NCBI RefSeq assembly: GCF_013087515.1
Contig: NZ_JABFCN010000045.1
Span: 244,434 to 308,433 of the forward strand
DNA length: 64,000 nucleotides
DNA from: Rhizobium sophorae
Lineage (GTDB): Bacteria > Pseudomonadota > Alphaproteobacteria > Rhizobiales > Rhizobiaceae
Direction: 5' to 3'
The position numbers and the translations under genes are program-made. Below the pieces are notes generated by a model. That model did no database searches, was not told where the DNA came from, and saw only the letters and a list, made by a program, of their open reading frames with translations. This document shows, in pieces, positions 17,167 to 25,940 of this stretch. Positions within the stretch are counted from its first letter, which is position 1. Each line of letters starts with the position of its first letter.

Positions 17167-17204
17167 CCCCCTCTGTCCTGCCGGGCCCGGCAGGACAGAG
17201 GGGG
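17167..17204. repeat. Perfect 38-bp palindrome between glcE and glcF
   Basis: All 19 base pairs match, centred between 17185 and 17186, with half-site CCCCTCTGTCCTGCCGGG. The half-site is nearly identical to the arm of the element at 5793-5976 (CCCCTCTGCCCTGCCGGG), so this looks like the same repeat with its core deleted. With no loop it would extrude as a long hairpin in RNA and could reduce glcF expression relative to glcDE. Confidence 0.85.
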
Positions 17205-17233
17205 GTAACCCAGACGCAGACCCATTTTGTCCC

Positions 17234-18433
17234 TCATCCCATCTTCCCCGGGTTGAATATGCCGGCCGGATCAAACTTCTCCTTCACCCGCCGCGACAGC
17301 ATCGCTACCGCCTCAGGCTCCGGGTGGAAGGCAGCGGTGACCGCCCTCGCCTCACCCGATGCACGGATCAGCGTTGCGTGGCCGCCGCCGAGCGCCTTGA
17401 TATAGCGACGGACTATCTCGGCTTCGGGGCCTGCCTCCATGCGCATCCAGACGAGGCCGCCCTGCCAGTCGTAGAAGGCGTCGACACCGGCCTCAAGGCG
17501 GAGGGCTGCGACCAGCTGATGGCCGGTGCCGGGGGCGACCGAGACGCGCCAGACCGGCCGCGCGGTGCCGTCGGCATAGGGCAGCACGTCACGGATTTCC
17601 TGCCAGAGCCTGGAGCTCTCCGGCTGTTCCAGTAGCGTGACGGTAGCGAAGCCCGCCATTGCTGCGGCAAGCTTTTCGATCCGCACATCGACCGAGCCCG
17701 GCAGGCCTTCGATGCGCAGAACGGTCGCCTCGCCCTCGGGCAATTTGCCGGCAAGGAATTTCCACGTCACCGTCAGCGGCAGGTGGGCGGCGCCTGAGAC
17801 TTCTACCGGCAGAGCCATCGCCGCCGCCATGGCGTTTGCCGCCGCGGCGTCGTTGAGGCCGGATAGCACCACCGTCCGCTCCGTCTTCGGGCGCGGCGGC
17901 ACACGAAAGGTGACTTCGGTGAGGAAACCCAGCGTGCCATGCGAGCCGGCAATCAGCTTGACGAGATCGAGGCCGGTGACATTCTTCATCACCCGGCCAC
18001 CGGCCTTGATGATCTCGCCCTTGCCGTTGATGAAGCGCACACCGAGCAGGCTGTCGCGGGCGGCACCTGCGATCAGCCGACGCGGACCGGAGACATTGGC
18101 GGCAAAGACGCCGCCGATGGTCGGCTCACCCGATGTGCCCATCACAGGGCGATGATCCATAGGCTCGAAGGCGAGCATCTGGCCGCTCTGCGAAAGTGCC
18201 GCCTCGACCTCGGCAAGCGGCGTGCCGGATCGGGCGGTCATGACCATTTCGCCGGGATTATAGGCGACGATGCCGGTAAGCCCTATCGAGCGCAGCCGAT
18301 CCCCGGCGGCAACCGCATTGCCGAAGCCCGAGCGGGTATTGCTGCCGCAGATTGCGAGCGGCCGGCCGCTTTCCGCATGGGCGCGCACGATCGCCGCTGC
18401 CTCTTCCTCGCTCGTCGGCATCAGATCAATCAT
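17234..18433 (-). CDS. glcE: Glycolate oxidase FAD-binding subunit GlcE
   Basis: A 399-residue flavin-binding subunit of glycolate oxidase. The FAD-binding type 4 (PCMH) domain shows RPLAICGSNTRSGFG, GEMVMTARSGTPLAEVEAAL and the pyrophosphate-contacting TIGGVFAANVSGPRR. The C-terminal half contains the cap region and ends in FDPAGIFNPGKM, the family's typical end. Its ATG overlaps the glcD stop in an ATGA, indicating coupled translation of the two flavoproteins. Confidence 0.93.
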   Translation of the reverse strand: MIDLMPTSEEEAAAIVRAHAESGRPLAICGSNTRSGFGNAVAAGDRLRSIGLTGIVAYNPGEMVMTARSGTPLAEVEAALSQSGQMLAFEPMDHRPVMGTSGEPTIGGVFAANVSGPRRLIAGAARDSLLGVRFINGKGEIIKAGGRVMKNVTGLDLVKLIAGSHGTLGFLTEVTFRVPPRPKTERTVVLSGLNDAAAANAMAAAMALPVEVSGAAHLPLTVTWKFLAGKLPEGEATVLRIEGLPGSVDVRIEKLAAAMAGFATVTLLEQPESSRLWQEIRDVLPYADGTARPVWRVSVAPGTGHQLVAALRLEAGVDAFYDWQGGLVWMRMEAGPEAEIVRRYIKALGGGHATLIRASGEARAVTAAFHPEPEAVAMLSRRVKEKFDPAGIFNPGKMG

Positions 18434-19869
18434 GCGGCGGGGCGCCCTTCGAGCGGGAAGACCTTCGACGGGTTGAGGAGCCAGCCGGGATCGAAGGCAG
18501 CACGCGCCGCCATCTGCTGGGCGAGGTCGGTCTCGGAATATTGGTGGCGCATGAGATCGCGCTTCTCGATGCCGACGCCATGTTCACCGGTGAGGCAGCC
18601 ACCGGCATCGACGCAGAGCCTCAGGATATCGTTGCCGGCCGCCTCGGCGCGGGCGGCATCCTCGGGATCGTTAGCGTTGAAGAGGATCAACGGGTGCATA
18701 TTGCCATCACCGGCATGGAAGACGTTGGCGACGCGCAGGCCATAATGATCGACGATCTCGGCGGTTCTTTTCAACACGTAGGAAAGCTGGCTGAGCGGCA
18801 CGGTGCCGTCCATGCAGATATAGTCGGCGATGCGGCCGGTGGCGCCGAAGGCAGATTTGCGACCCTTCCAGATCAATGCCGCCTCGGTCGCCGACTGGCA
18901 TTCGCGTACGGTCTTCACAGCGTGCCGGCGGGCGATCTCGACAATGTCCTTCAGCGCGGCGTCCATCTCCGCTTCCGACCCCTCGACCTCGACGATCAAA
19001 AGCGCGCCGACATCGAGCGGGTATCCGGCATGGGCGAAGGCCTCGCAGATCTCGATCGCCGGCTTGTCCATGAATTCGATCGCCACCGGGATGATGCCGG
19101 CGGCGATGACATCGGCAACGCAAGCGCCCGCCTCCTCCGAGCTCTCGAAGCCGAAGAGCACGGGGCGCGCGCCTTCCGGCTTGGCGATCAACCGCACTGT
19201 CGCCTCGGTGACGATGCCGAGCTGGCCTTCATGGCCGCAGACGAGGCCGAGCAAGTCGTAGCCTGCCGCATCCAGCGCCTTGCCGCCAAGCTCGATCTCC
19301 GTGCCATCGACTAGCACCATCCTGACGCCGAGCAGATTGTTGGTGGTGACGCCATATTTCAGGCAGTGGGCACCGCCGGAATTCATGCCGATATTGCCGC
19401 CGATGGTGCAGGCAAGCTGCGAACTCGGGTCAGGCGCATAGAAAAAGCCGTCCGCGGAAACGGATTCGGAAATATTGAGATTGGTGACGCCCGCCTGGAC
19501 CAAGGCGACGCGGTTCGCCAGATCGATTTCAAGGATGCTGTTCATCTTCGACAGGCCGAGAACGACGGCATCTTCCTGCGGAATGGCGCCGCCGGAGAGC
19601 GAGGTGCCGGCGCCGCGCGGCACGACCGGAATGCCGTAGCGGTGGCAATAGCGCATGACGGCGGAAACCTCGGCCGTGGTGCGCGGCAGGGCAACGGCGA
19701 GCGGCAGGCGGCGGTAGGACACGAAGGCGTCGGTCTCGAACGGCACCAACTCGCGCGCCTCATGCACCAGGCATTCCGGCGGCAGAAGATCGGTCAGATC
19801 GGTAACGATCTGGGCTCTGCGTGCCAAGACATCGGCGCGGGGACTGAGAAACGAAATGGCGTCGGACAT
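18430..19869 (-). CDS. glcD: Glycolate oxidase subunit GlcD
   Basis: The catalytic FAD subunit of glycolate oxidase, 479 residues. The PCMH-type FAD domain includes GIPVVPRGAGTSLSGGAI and CTIGGNIGMNSGGAHCLKYG. The C-terminal domain carries HAGDGNMHPLILF and GEHGVGIEKRDLM, both family signatures around the active-site histidines, and ends at FDPGWLLNPSKVFP. ATG at 19869 has GGGAGA five bases upstream; the longer frame to 19995 runs into the promoter region of the divergent LysR gene. First gene of glcDEF. Confidence 0.95.
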   Translation of the reverse strand: MSDAISFLSPRADVLARRAQIVTDLTDLLPPECLVHEARELVPFETDAFVSYRRLPLAVALPRTTAEVSAVMRYCHRYGIPVVPRGAGTSLSGGAIPQEDAVVLGLSKMNSILEIDLANRVALVQAGVTNLNISESVSADGFFYAPDPSSQLACTIGGNIGMNSGGAHCLKYGVTTNNLLGVRMVLVDGTEIELGGKALDAAGYDLLGLVCGHEGQLGIVTEATVRLIAKPEGARPVLFGFESSEEAGACVADVIAAGIIPVAIEFMDKPAIEICEAFAHAGYPLDVGALLIVEVEGSEAEMDAALKDIVEIARRHAVKTVRECQSATEAALIWKGRKSAFGATGRIADYICMDGTVPLSQLSYVLKRTAEIVDHYGLRVANVFHAGDGNMHPLILFNANDPEDAARAEAAGNDILRLCVDAGGCLTGEHGVGIEKRDLMRHQYSETDLAQQMAARAAFDPGWLLNPSKVFPLEGRPAA

Positions 19870-20029
19870 GGCGTTCTCCCTGGCCCTGACGAGAGGGAAT
19901 GACGGCGGGAAGGTGAGCGGAAACCGGCCGCGAACCTCCCTGCCGCCGATAGATCGGCTTAGCACTTTCCCGAAAGTGGCGCAAATGCTAAGCACTTATG
20001 CCAAAAGGGGAAAAAGTCGCGAAAACCTT

Positions 20030-20926
20030 ATGACCAATCTGGGTGATCTCGAAATCTTTGCCAAGGTCGTTTCAACGGGAAGCATGTCGCTCGCCGGGCG
20101 GGCGCTTGGCTTTTCGCCGGCCGTGGTCTCCAAGCGCATCAAGCGGCTGGAGGATCGGCTCGGCACCCGGCTTTTGCAGCGCACGACGCGGCAGATTTCG
20201 CTGACGGAAGCCGGACAGGGCTTCTACGACCGCGTTCTCGGCATTCTCGCCGGGCTGGAGGAGGCAGAATTTTATATCTCAGGCCGTTCGGCGCAGATGC
20301 ACGGCACGCTGAAGATTTCGGCCCCGACCTCCTTCGGGCGCATGCATATCGCGCCGCATCTGAAGGATTTCATGGAGGCGCATCCGGAGCTTGCGATCAA
20401 CCTGATGCTGACCGACGAATTCAGCGACATCGTCGGCGGCGGCTTCGATCTGGCGATCCGCATCGCCGAACTCACCGATTCGAGCCTCGTTGCCCGAAGG
20501 CTGGCGCCGGTGCGCCGGCTGCTCTGCGCTTCGCCGGACTACCTTGCAGCGCATGGCGAGCCGAAGCACATCGACGAGCTGAAACACCACCGCTGCCTGC
20601 CGGCCCATAATAACGACACCTGGCGGCTGAAGGGGCCGGACGGGGCGCTGAGTCTCAGGCCGGAAGGTTTGCTGATCACCAATTCCAGCGAGGTGATCCG
20701 CGAGGCTGTCATCGCCGGTCTCGGGATCGCGCTGCGCTCCACCTGGGATATCGGCGAAGAGCTCAAGAGTGGCCGACTGGTGCAGGTGCTGCCGGCCTAC
20801 GAGAGCTCGCACAATGTCGCGCTGTCGGCGGTCTATCCCAGCCGGCAGTTTCTGCCGGCCAAGGTGCGGCTGTTCATCGACTATCTGGCAGAACTTTATG
20901 GGCCTGTCCCCTATTGGGAGCGCTGA
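20030..20926 (+). CDS. LysR-type regulator, divergent from glcDEF
   Basis: A 298-residue LysR regulator. The N-terminal winged HTH (LEIFAKVVSTGSMSLAGRAL, RIKRLEDRLGTRLLQRTTRQ) is followed by a substrate-binding domain of the DsdA/CrgA-like subgroup (SFGRMHIAPHLKDF, GGGFDLAIRIAEL). ATG at 20030 starts just before the HTH as in the family. The open frame to 19856 overlaps glcD and is not used. Divergent placement 160 bp from glcD makes it the probable glycolate-responsive regulator of the operon; the site should lie in 19870-20029. Confidence 0.88.
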   Translation: MTNLGDLEIFAKVVSTGSMSLAGRALGFSPAVVSKRIKRLEDRLGTRLLQRTTRQISLTEAGQGFYDRVLGILAGLEEAEFYISGRSAQMHGTLKISAPTSFGRMHIAPHLKDFMEAHPELAINLMLTDEFSDIVGGGFDLAIRIAELTDSSLVARRLAPVRRLLCASPDYLAAHGEPKHIDELKHHRCLPAHNNDTWRLKGPDGALSLRPEGLLITNSSEVIREAVIAGLGIALRSTWDIGEELKSGRLVQVLPAYESSHNVALSAVYPSRQFLPAKVRLFIDYLAELYGPVPYWER

Positions 20927-20939
20927 TGGCGCCGCCGGT

Positions 20940-21791
20940 TCAGCGCGCCAGCCTCTCGATGACGAGATCCAGCAGGGCGCGCAGCCGCGCCAGGCGCTTC
21001 ATGTCGCGGTGATAGCCGACCCAGGTGTCGCGGCCGGGCGGCGGTTCACCGAGATCGACCAGTTCGATGGTCGCAAGAGAATCGCCGAGCGGCCGTGGCA
21101 GGACGGCGAGCCCGGCTCCATTGGCACAGAGTGCCGCCTGCACGTCGCGGCTGTTGCTGCGCATGACGATGCCGGCCCGCGGCAACAGGCGCTGCAGCCA
21201 GCCGACATCCGGCATGTCGCCGAAAGCTTCGTCCATGGTGACGAGGCGGGTGCCCGCGCCGTCGCCGGCTTCGGGGTGCGGCGCGCCGCGGCTGATGTAA
21301 AGGCCGTATTCGATATGGATGAGCTTGCGCGATATGACCTCCGCTTCCGTGAAAGGCTGGATACGGAAGACGAGGTCGGCTTCACGTCGCGACAGGCTGA
21401 GAAACCGACTGTCGGTCAACAATTCGACCACCACCTTCGGATGGACTTGCGAGAATTCCGCCAGCACCGGTGAAAGCACATGCGCACCGAACCAGTCGGA
21501 TGAGGACAGCCTGAGAAAACCATCGAGCTGACGGCTGCCGCCGGCAAGGACACGCTCGACGGTGAGCGCCTCCTCCTCGATCCGTTCTGCGCCGGCGAAC
21601 ACGGCCGCGCCTTCATCCGTGAGGACGAAGCCATCGGTCGTGCGCTGAAAGAGCGTCTGGCCGAGAGAGGTTTCAAGGGCACGCAGCCGTCTGCCCATCG
21701 TCGGCTGCGTCAGTCCGAGGCTGCGGGCTGCTGCCCCCAGCGTACCGAACCGCGCGATCGCCAGAAACAGCTTGAGGTCGCTCCATTCCAT
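20940..21791 (-). CDS. LysR-type regulator
   Basis: LysR protein of about 283 residues. The HTH is at the N-terminus (DLKLFLAIARFGTLGAAARS, LRALETSLGQTLFQRTTDGF), followed by a co-inducer domain (DWFGAHVLSPVLAEF, LVFRIQPFTEAEV). The start is ATG at 21791 (MEWSDLK); an ATG nine bases upstream is also possible. It diverges from the quinone reductase-like gene at 21935, so that gene is its likely target. Confidence 0.87.
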   Translation of the reverse strand: MEWSDLKLFLAIARFGTLGAAARSLGLTQPTMGRRLRALETSLGQTLFQRTTDGFVLTDEGAAVFAGAERIEEEALTVERVLAGGSRQLDGFLRLSSSDWFGAHVLSPVLAEFSQVHPKVVVELLTDSRFLSLSRREADLVFRIQPFTEAEVISRKLIHIEYGLYISRGAPHPEAGDGAGTRLVTMDEAFGDMPDVGWLQRLLPRAGIVMRSNSRDVQAALCANGAGLAVLPRPLGDSLATIELVDLGEPPPGRDTWVGYHRDMKRLARLRALLDLVIERLAR

Positions 21792-21934
21792 CGTTCGCAT
21801 CCGCCAAACAAAAATGCATGGACTTCAGTCGTTATCTTTCATTTTCATTCGCGTTTCAATGGACCATCTTCTTCCAGAACAAACTCATTGCGGAGGTCTC
21901 TACAGACACCGCACTGCGAATGAAGGAGAGTTCC

Positions 21935-22930
21935 ATGTCCGTAAAATCAACGATGAAAGCGTTGCTGGCGGAAGCGCCGAATTCGCCATTGCGCATCGCC
22001 GATATTGCAAGACCGGTGCCCGGCGAAGGCCAGATTCTGGTACGCGTCAAGGCAAGCGGCGTCAATCCGCTCGACCTCAAGATCCGGGCCGGCAATGCGG
22101 CGCATGCCCGCCACCCGCTTCCCGCCATTGTCGGCATCGATATGGCCGGCATCGTCGAAGAGATCGGGGCTGGCGTCAGCGGTTTCCGCCAGGGCGACGC
22201 GGTCTACGGCATGACCGGCGGGGTCGGCGGCATTCAGGGATCGCTTGCCGAATTTGCAGCTGTCGACACCGCACTGCTGGCGCCAAAGCCGCAGAATCTG
22301 TCGATGCGCGAGGCAGCCGCCCTGCCGCTGATCTCGATCACCGCCTGGGAAGGGCTGGTCGACCGCGCCGGGGTCAAGGCCGGCCAGAAGGTTCTGGTGA
22401 TTGGCGGCGGCGGTGTCGGCCATATCGTCGCGCAGATCGCCAAGGCTGCCGGAGCCGAGGTCTATGTCGTCGACAGTGCTTCGAAAGCGGACTATCTCGC
22501 CGGCCTTGGCGCAACGCCGATCGATCGTGATGCGGAAACGGTTGAAACCTACCTCGCAAGACATACCGCCAGCAGGGGTTTCGATCTGGTCTACGATACG
22601 GTCGGCGGCCAGGGGCTTGATACGGCATTCCGAGCGGTCAGCCAGTTCGGCCATGTCGTCAGCTGCCTTGGCTGGGGAAGCCACGCGCTGGCGCCGCTCT
22701 CCTTCAAGGCCGCCACCTATTCCGGCGTCTTCACGCTGCTTCCGCTTCTGACCGGCGAGGGACGCGCCCATCACGGTGAGATCATGCGGGAGATGACGAA
22801 GCTCGTCGAAGCCGGCAAGGTGATGCCGAAGCTCGACCCGCGCCGCTTCAGCCTTGCCGATACAGATGAGGCGCATCGGCTGATCGAAGAGCGGCAGGCG
22901 GACGGAAAGCTCGTCGTCGAGATCGACTGA
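21935..22930 (+). CDS. Quinone oxidoreductase-like MDR protein, zinc-free
   Basis: A 331-residue medium-chain dehydrogenase/reductase. The GroES-like domain (ILVRVKASGVNPLDLKIRAG, GIDMAGIVEEIG) is followed by the NADPH Rossmann fold with KVLVIGGGGVGHIVAQIAKAAGAEVYVV read in two parts, KVLVIGGGGVGHIVAQ and AAGAEVYVV. The structural and catalytic zinc cysteines are absent, which places it with QOR/zeta-crystallin-like reductases acting on quinones or activated double bonds. ATG at 21935 has AAGGAG upstream. It is divergent from a LysR gene, the classic arrangement for inducible detoxifying reductases. Confidence 0.88.
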   Translation: MSVKSTMKALLAEAPNSPLRIADIARPVPGEGQILVRVKASGVNPLDLKIRAGNAAHARHPLPAIVGIDMAGIVEEIGAGVSGFRQGDAVYGMTGGVGGIQGSLAEFAAVDTALLAPKPQNLSMREAAALPLISITAWEGLVDRAGVKAGQKVLVIGGGGVGHIVAQIAKAAGAEVYVVDSASKADYLAGLGATPIDRDAETVETYLARHTASRGFDLVYDTVGGQGLDTAFRAVSQFGHVVSCLGWGSHALAPLSFKAATYSGVFTLLPLLTGEGRAHHGEIMREMTKLVEAGKVMPKLDPRRFSLADTDEAHRLIEERQADGKLVVEID

Positions 22931-22949
22931 TCTTGATCCGTCGGCGGAA

Positions 22950-24110
22950 TTAGCGCGTCAGATCGAGATAGGCGTTCGCCACCAGCGCATCGATATCGGA
23001 GGGCACAGGCACGAGGCAGGATTGGGCACCGGCTTCGCCTCTGGCGATGCGCTCCAGGCAGCGGGCCTGAAGGGTGAAGCCGAGATCCATCGATTCGACG
23101 GTATTGCCGAGCGGCCGCGGGCCGGCGAGATTGGCCATGTGGCCGCCGCCAAGTAGATGGAAGGAGCGGCCGTCGCTGAGATGGAAGGTCTCGATGTGAT
23201 CGGCCTCATAGCGGTCGATGCCGACGACATCGGGATGGCGGCGGAAAGCCTCGACATTGATCTCATGCGGGAAATGGCCGCCATTCATCAGGATCGCGCC
23301 GTCCTTGACAAGCGGCAGGTCGGCCGCCGTCACGATAGCGGCAAAACCAGTGACGGTGACGATGATATCGGCCGAGCGGATCGCAGCGTCGCGTAGCGGC
23401 GTGACGAAGCCGTCGAGATGGGCTTCGAGCGTCGTCACCGGATCGATATCGACGACGCTGACGGTGGAAAAGGCATTGCGGAAACAGGCAGCCGTGCCCT
23501 TGCCGCACGCGCCGTAGCCGAAGACCGTCACGCGTTTGCCGTTGGTGGAGCGGTTGGTGAAGCGCAGGTAGCTTTCGAACAGGCTCTGGCCGACGGCATG
23601 CCTGTTTTCGGCGAACTGCTTGATCGGGCTGTCGTTGATGACGAGTATCGGCATGTTCAGGCGCTCGCGCAGCGGCAGCAGGCGGGTGCGGCCGGAGGTG
23701 GTTTCCTCGGTGCCGCCGCGGAGATTGGCGTAGGGTTTTTCCGCCGCAATGGCGAAGAGATCGCCGCCATTATCGAGCAGCAGATCCGGCTTTTCGGCGA
23801 TGACCGCTTCGAGGCTCTGATGATGCGCGGCGGGATCGGTCGTCTGCGTCGCGAAGACCGTGATGCCTTGGGAACGCAGGAATTCGACCGTCGACGGCTG
23901 GGTGCTGTTGAGATTGCCGGTGCAGACGAGCCGCGCGCCACCGGCGCGAAGCGTCACCAGCAGCGCCACCGTCTTCGGCTCGAGATGAATGCCGGTGCCG
24001 ATCGACAGGCCCTCGAAGGGACGCGTCCGCTCGAATTCGGCCGCCGTCGCCTTGAGCAGCCGGCAGCTGTTGCCGATCCAATCGATGCGGGTTGCGCTCT
24101 TTTCCATCAT
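22950..24110 (-). CDS. Divergent S-adenosylhomocysteinase-like protein
   Basis: A 386-residue paralogue of AhcY, the NAD-dependent enzyme that hydrolyses S-adenosylhomocysteine. The match is clear: LVCTGNLNSTQ for the canonical SCNPLSTQD box, LLLDNGGDLF, RGGTEETTSGRTRL, the NAD loop VTVFGYGACGKGTAA and MNGGHFPHEIN with the catalytic His. Key positions differ. The canonical NDSVTKSKFDN box reads NDSPIKQFAEN, keeping the Lys but with Glu where Asp is usual. The protein is also shorter than normal AhcY (about 430-470). It is probably not the housekeeping enzyme. AGGAGAG supports the start. A LysR gene lies directly upstream in the same direction. Confidence 0.75.
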   Translation of the reverse strand: MMEKSATRIDWIGNSCRLLKATAAEFERTRPFEGLSIGTGIHLEPKTVALLVTLRAGGARLVCTGNLNSTQPSTVEFLRSQGITVFATQTTDPAAHHQSLEAVIAEKPDLLLDNGGDLFAIAAEKPYANLRGGTEETTSGRTRLLPLRERLNMPILVINDSPIKQFAENRHAVGQSLFESYLRFTNRSTNGKRVTVFGYGACGKGTAACFRNAFSTVSVVDIDPVTTLEAHLDGFVTPLRDAAIRSADIIVTVTGFAAIVTAADLPLVKDGAILMNGGHFPHEINVEAFRRHPDVVGIDRYEADHIETFHLSDGRSFHLLGGGHMANLAGPRPLGNTVESMDLGFTLQARCLERIARGEAGAQSCLVPVPSDIDALVANAYLDLTR

Positions 24111-24203
24111 CTCTCCTATTTGCGTGTTGGTGCTGTTTTTAGCGGAGCAACAGGACTGCGAACATGGAAGTAATTCTGGCGAATGGGCAGAAAATCTGCC
24201 CTT

Positions 24204-25082
24204 TCAGGCCGGTGTCCCGCAATGGAGCAACCAGCTGGCCAAGGCGGCAAAGGCCGGCCGTTTCGCATCCGGCGTGCGACAGCAGAGGCTATAGCCCGAT
24301 GGCCGGGAGATGAAACCGTAGGGCGCGACCAGATGCCCGCGCTCGAGATCGTCTTCGATCGACGCGCGCGGGGCAAGTGCGACGCCAAGCCCGGAGCGGG
24401 CGGCCCCCAACGCCAGCAGCAGATCCTCGAATTCTTGGGCGTGGGAAAAGACGACCGGCGCCGTGCCGCTTTCGGCAAACCATTCGTCCCAGAGTTTCGG
24501 AACGCTGCGGCTGATTAGCATTGTCAGCGTGGCCATCGATGCAGGGTCGCTCGATAGTGTCGCGGCAAGCGTCGGCGTGGCGACCGGGCCGAACTCGTCC
24601 TCCATGAACCGCAGGGCGGTGATGCCCGCGGCCGGACGGTATTCTCCGCCCATGATCACAGCGTCCAATTCCGCGTGCATCTGCAGCGGCTCGACCACCG
24701 CCGTCGGCACGATATCGACCGCGATATCGCCGAGGCTTGCCTGCATTCCTGCCACGCGCGGCATCAGCCACCAGACGGCAAAGGCGGAGGGCACGCCAAG
24801 GCGGATGCGGCCCGGCGCGGCGCCTCCGAGTTCCGAAGCTGCGCGCTGCAGAATGTCGAAAGCCACACTCGAAGCCTCGGCGAAAGCGCTGGCCTGCAGG
24901 GTCGGGACCAGCCTGCGGCCGTCACGCGTGAAGAGCTTGCTGCCGAAGTGATTCTCCAGCGTGCCTATCTGCTGGCGTACGGCGCCGCGCACCACATTCA
25001 GCTCTTCGGCAGCCTTCAGAATGCTGCCGTGACGGCAGACGGCCTCGAAGGCGCGGATGGCATTGAGCGGTGGAAGACGCAT
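24204..25082 (-). CDS. LysR-type regulator (GcvA-like)
   Basis: LysR regulator of about 292 residues beginning MRLPPLNAIRAFEAVCRHGS, the characteristic start of GcvA/AmpR-like members. The HTH second helix (AAEELNVVRGAVRQQIGTLE) and FGSKLFTRDGRRLVPT follow. The open frame reaches 25148, but the conserved start is at 25082. It lies upstream of, and co-directional with, the AhcY-like gene, with 93 bp between. It could be co-transcribed with that gene or regulate it. Confidence 0.85.
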   Translation of the reverse strand: MRLPPLNAIRAFEAVCRHGSILKAAEELNVVRGAVRQQIGTLENHFGSKLFTRDGRRLVPTLQASAFAEASSVAFDILQRAASELGGAAPGRIRLGVPSAFAVWWLMPRVAGMQASLGDIAVDIVPTAVVEPLQMHAELDAVIMGGEYRPAAGITALRFMEDEFGPVATPTLAATLSSDPASMATLTMLISRSVPKLWDEWFAESGTAPVVFSHAQEFEDLLLALGAARSGLGVALAPRASIEDDLERGHLVAPYGFISRPSGYSLCCRTPDAKRPAFAALASWLLHCGTPA

Positions 25083-25335
25083 GAGGACGACATTCACAAA
25101 ATCGTAGTGGATCACTAGATCTCGCCATTGAACAAAAAGCAAGATCACGCCATATTGTACAGCTGTGCAATGTGACGCATTCGAGACAGGGCGTGACGGA
25201 TTTTCCGAGCCTGTCCCGCCTCGATTCCCCTATGAACGGCGATCAAATCGCGTTTCGAATCGTCATGCCTATTTTGGATTGAGTAAGCTTTCCATGATAT
25301 ACGTATATGAGTGATTCCTGACGACGACTGCGAAG

Positions 25336-25878
25336 GTGACCCGACAATTGACTCTTCTCGCCCGACTGGCTTCCGATGTGCAACTGATGTTCCGCCGTCC
25401 GCCGCGACAGCAATATGGTGCGCTCTGCTATCGGGTAAAGAAGAAGAGCGGCGAGGTCGAGGTGCTGTTGATGACGAGCCGCGACACCGGCCGATGGGTC
25501 ATTCCCAAGGGCTGGCCGATGACTGGAAAACGCGCCCATGAAGTCGCGGTGCAGGAAGCCCTCGAGGAAGCCGGCGTCCGCGGCGTCGTCGAAACGGAGA
25601 CGCTCGGCGCCTACACCTATCCGAAGGTGCTGCGCGACGGGGTGGAGGTGATCTGCAAGGTGCAGGTCTATGCGCTCGAAGTCACCAATATAGCAAAGAA
25701 CTTCAAGGAAAAGGGTGAGCGCACCATCGAATGGGTCTCGTTCGACGAGGCGGTCCGGCGCGTGCGCGAACCGGAACTCCGCAATCTTTTCCTCGCCTTC
25801 CAGCAGACGATAACCGACAGGCTTTCGTCCAGAGCACCGAAGAAAATTCCAGCAGTGAAACAAATTCCGGCGGAATGA
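25336..25878 (+). CDS. Nudix hydrolase (diphosphoinositol polyphosphate/ApnA type)
   Basis: A 180-residue Nudix protein that hydrolyses a nucleoside diphosphate linked to another moiety. The Nudix box is read in GWPMTGKRAHEVAVQEALEE followed by AGV. It keeps the glycine and the EExG core, but Lys and Gln stand where Glu and Arg usually do. The PKGWPM lead-in is typical of the DIPP-like subgroup common in Rhizobiales. The start appears to be GTG at 25336, since no earlier ATG gives a better fit; ATG at 25387 would cut into the fold. A Pit phosphate transporter follows 60 bp later. Confidence 0.85.
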   Translation: MTRQLTLLARLASDVQLMFRRPPRQQYGALCYRVKKKSGEVEVLLMTSRDTGRWVIPKGWPMTGKRAHEVAVQEALEEAGVRGVVETETLGAYTYPKVLRDGVEVICKVQVYALEVTNIAKNFKEKGERTIEWVSFDEAVRRVREPELRNLFLAFQQTITDRLSSRAPKKIPAVKQIPAE

Positions 25879-25940
25879 ATCCTGCCATCTTGCGCTGCTA
25901 GGAAAGCAGCGTAGAAGCAGATTCATCCTCAGGAAAAAGA

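Noticed and set aside
15878..17635. 585-codon open frame on the plus strand
   Set aside because: Antisense to glcF and part of glcE, both of which are unmistakable from their Fe-S and FAD motifs.
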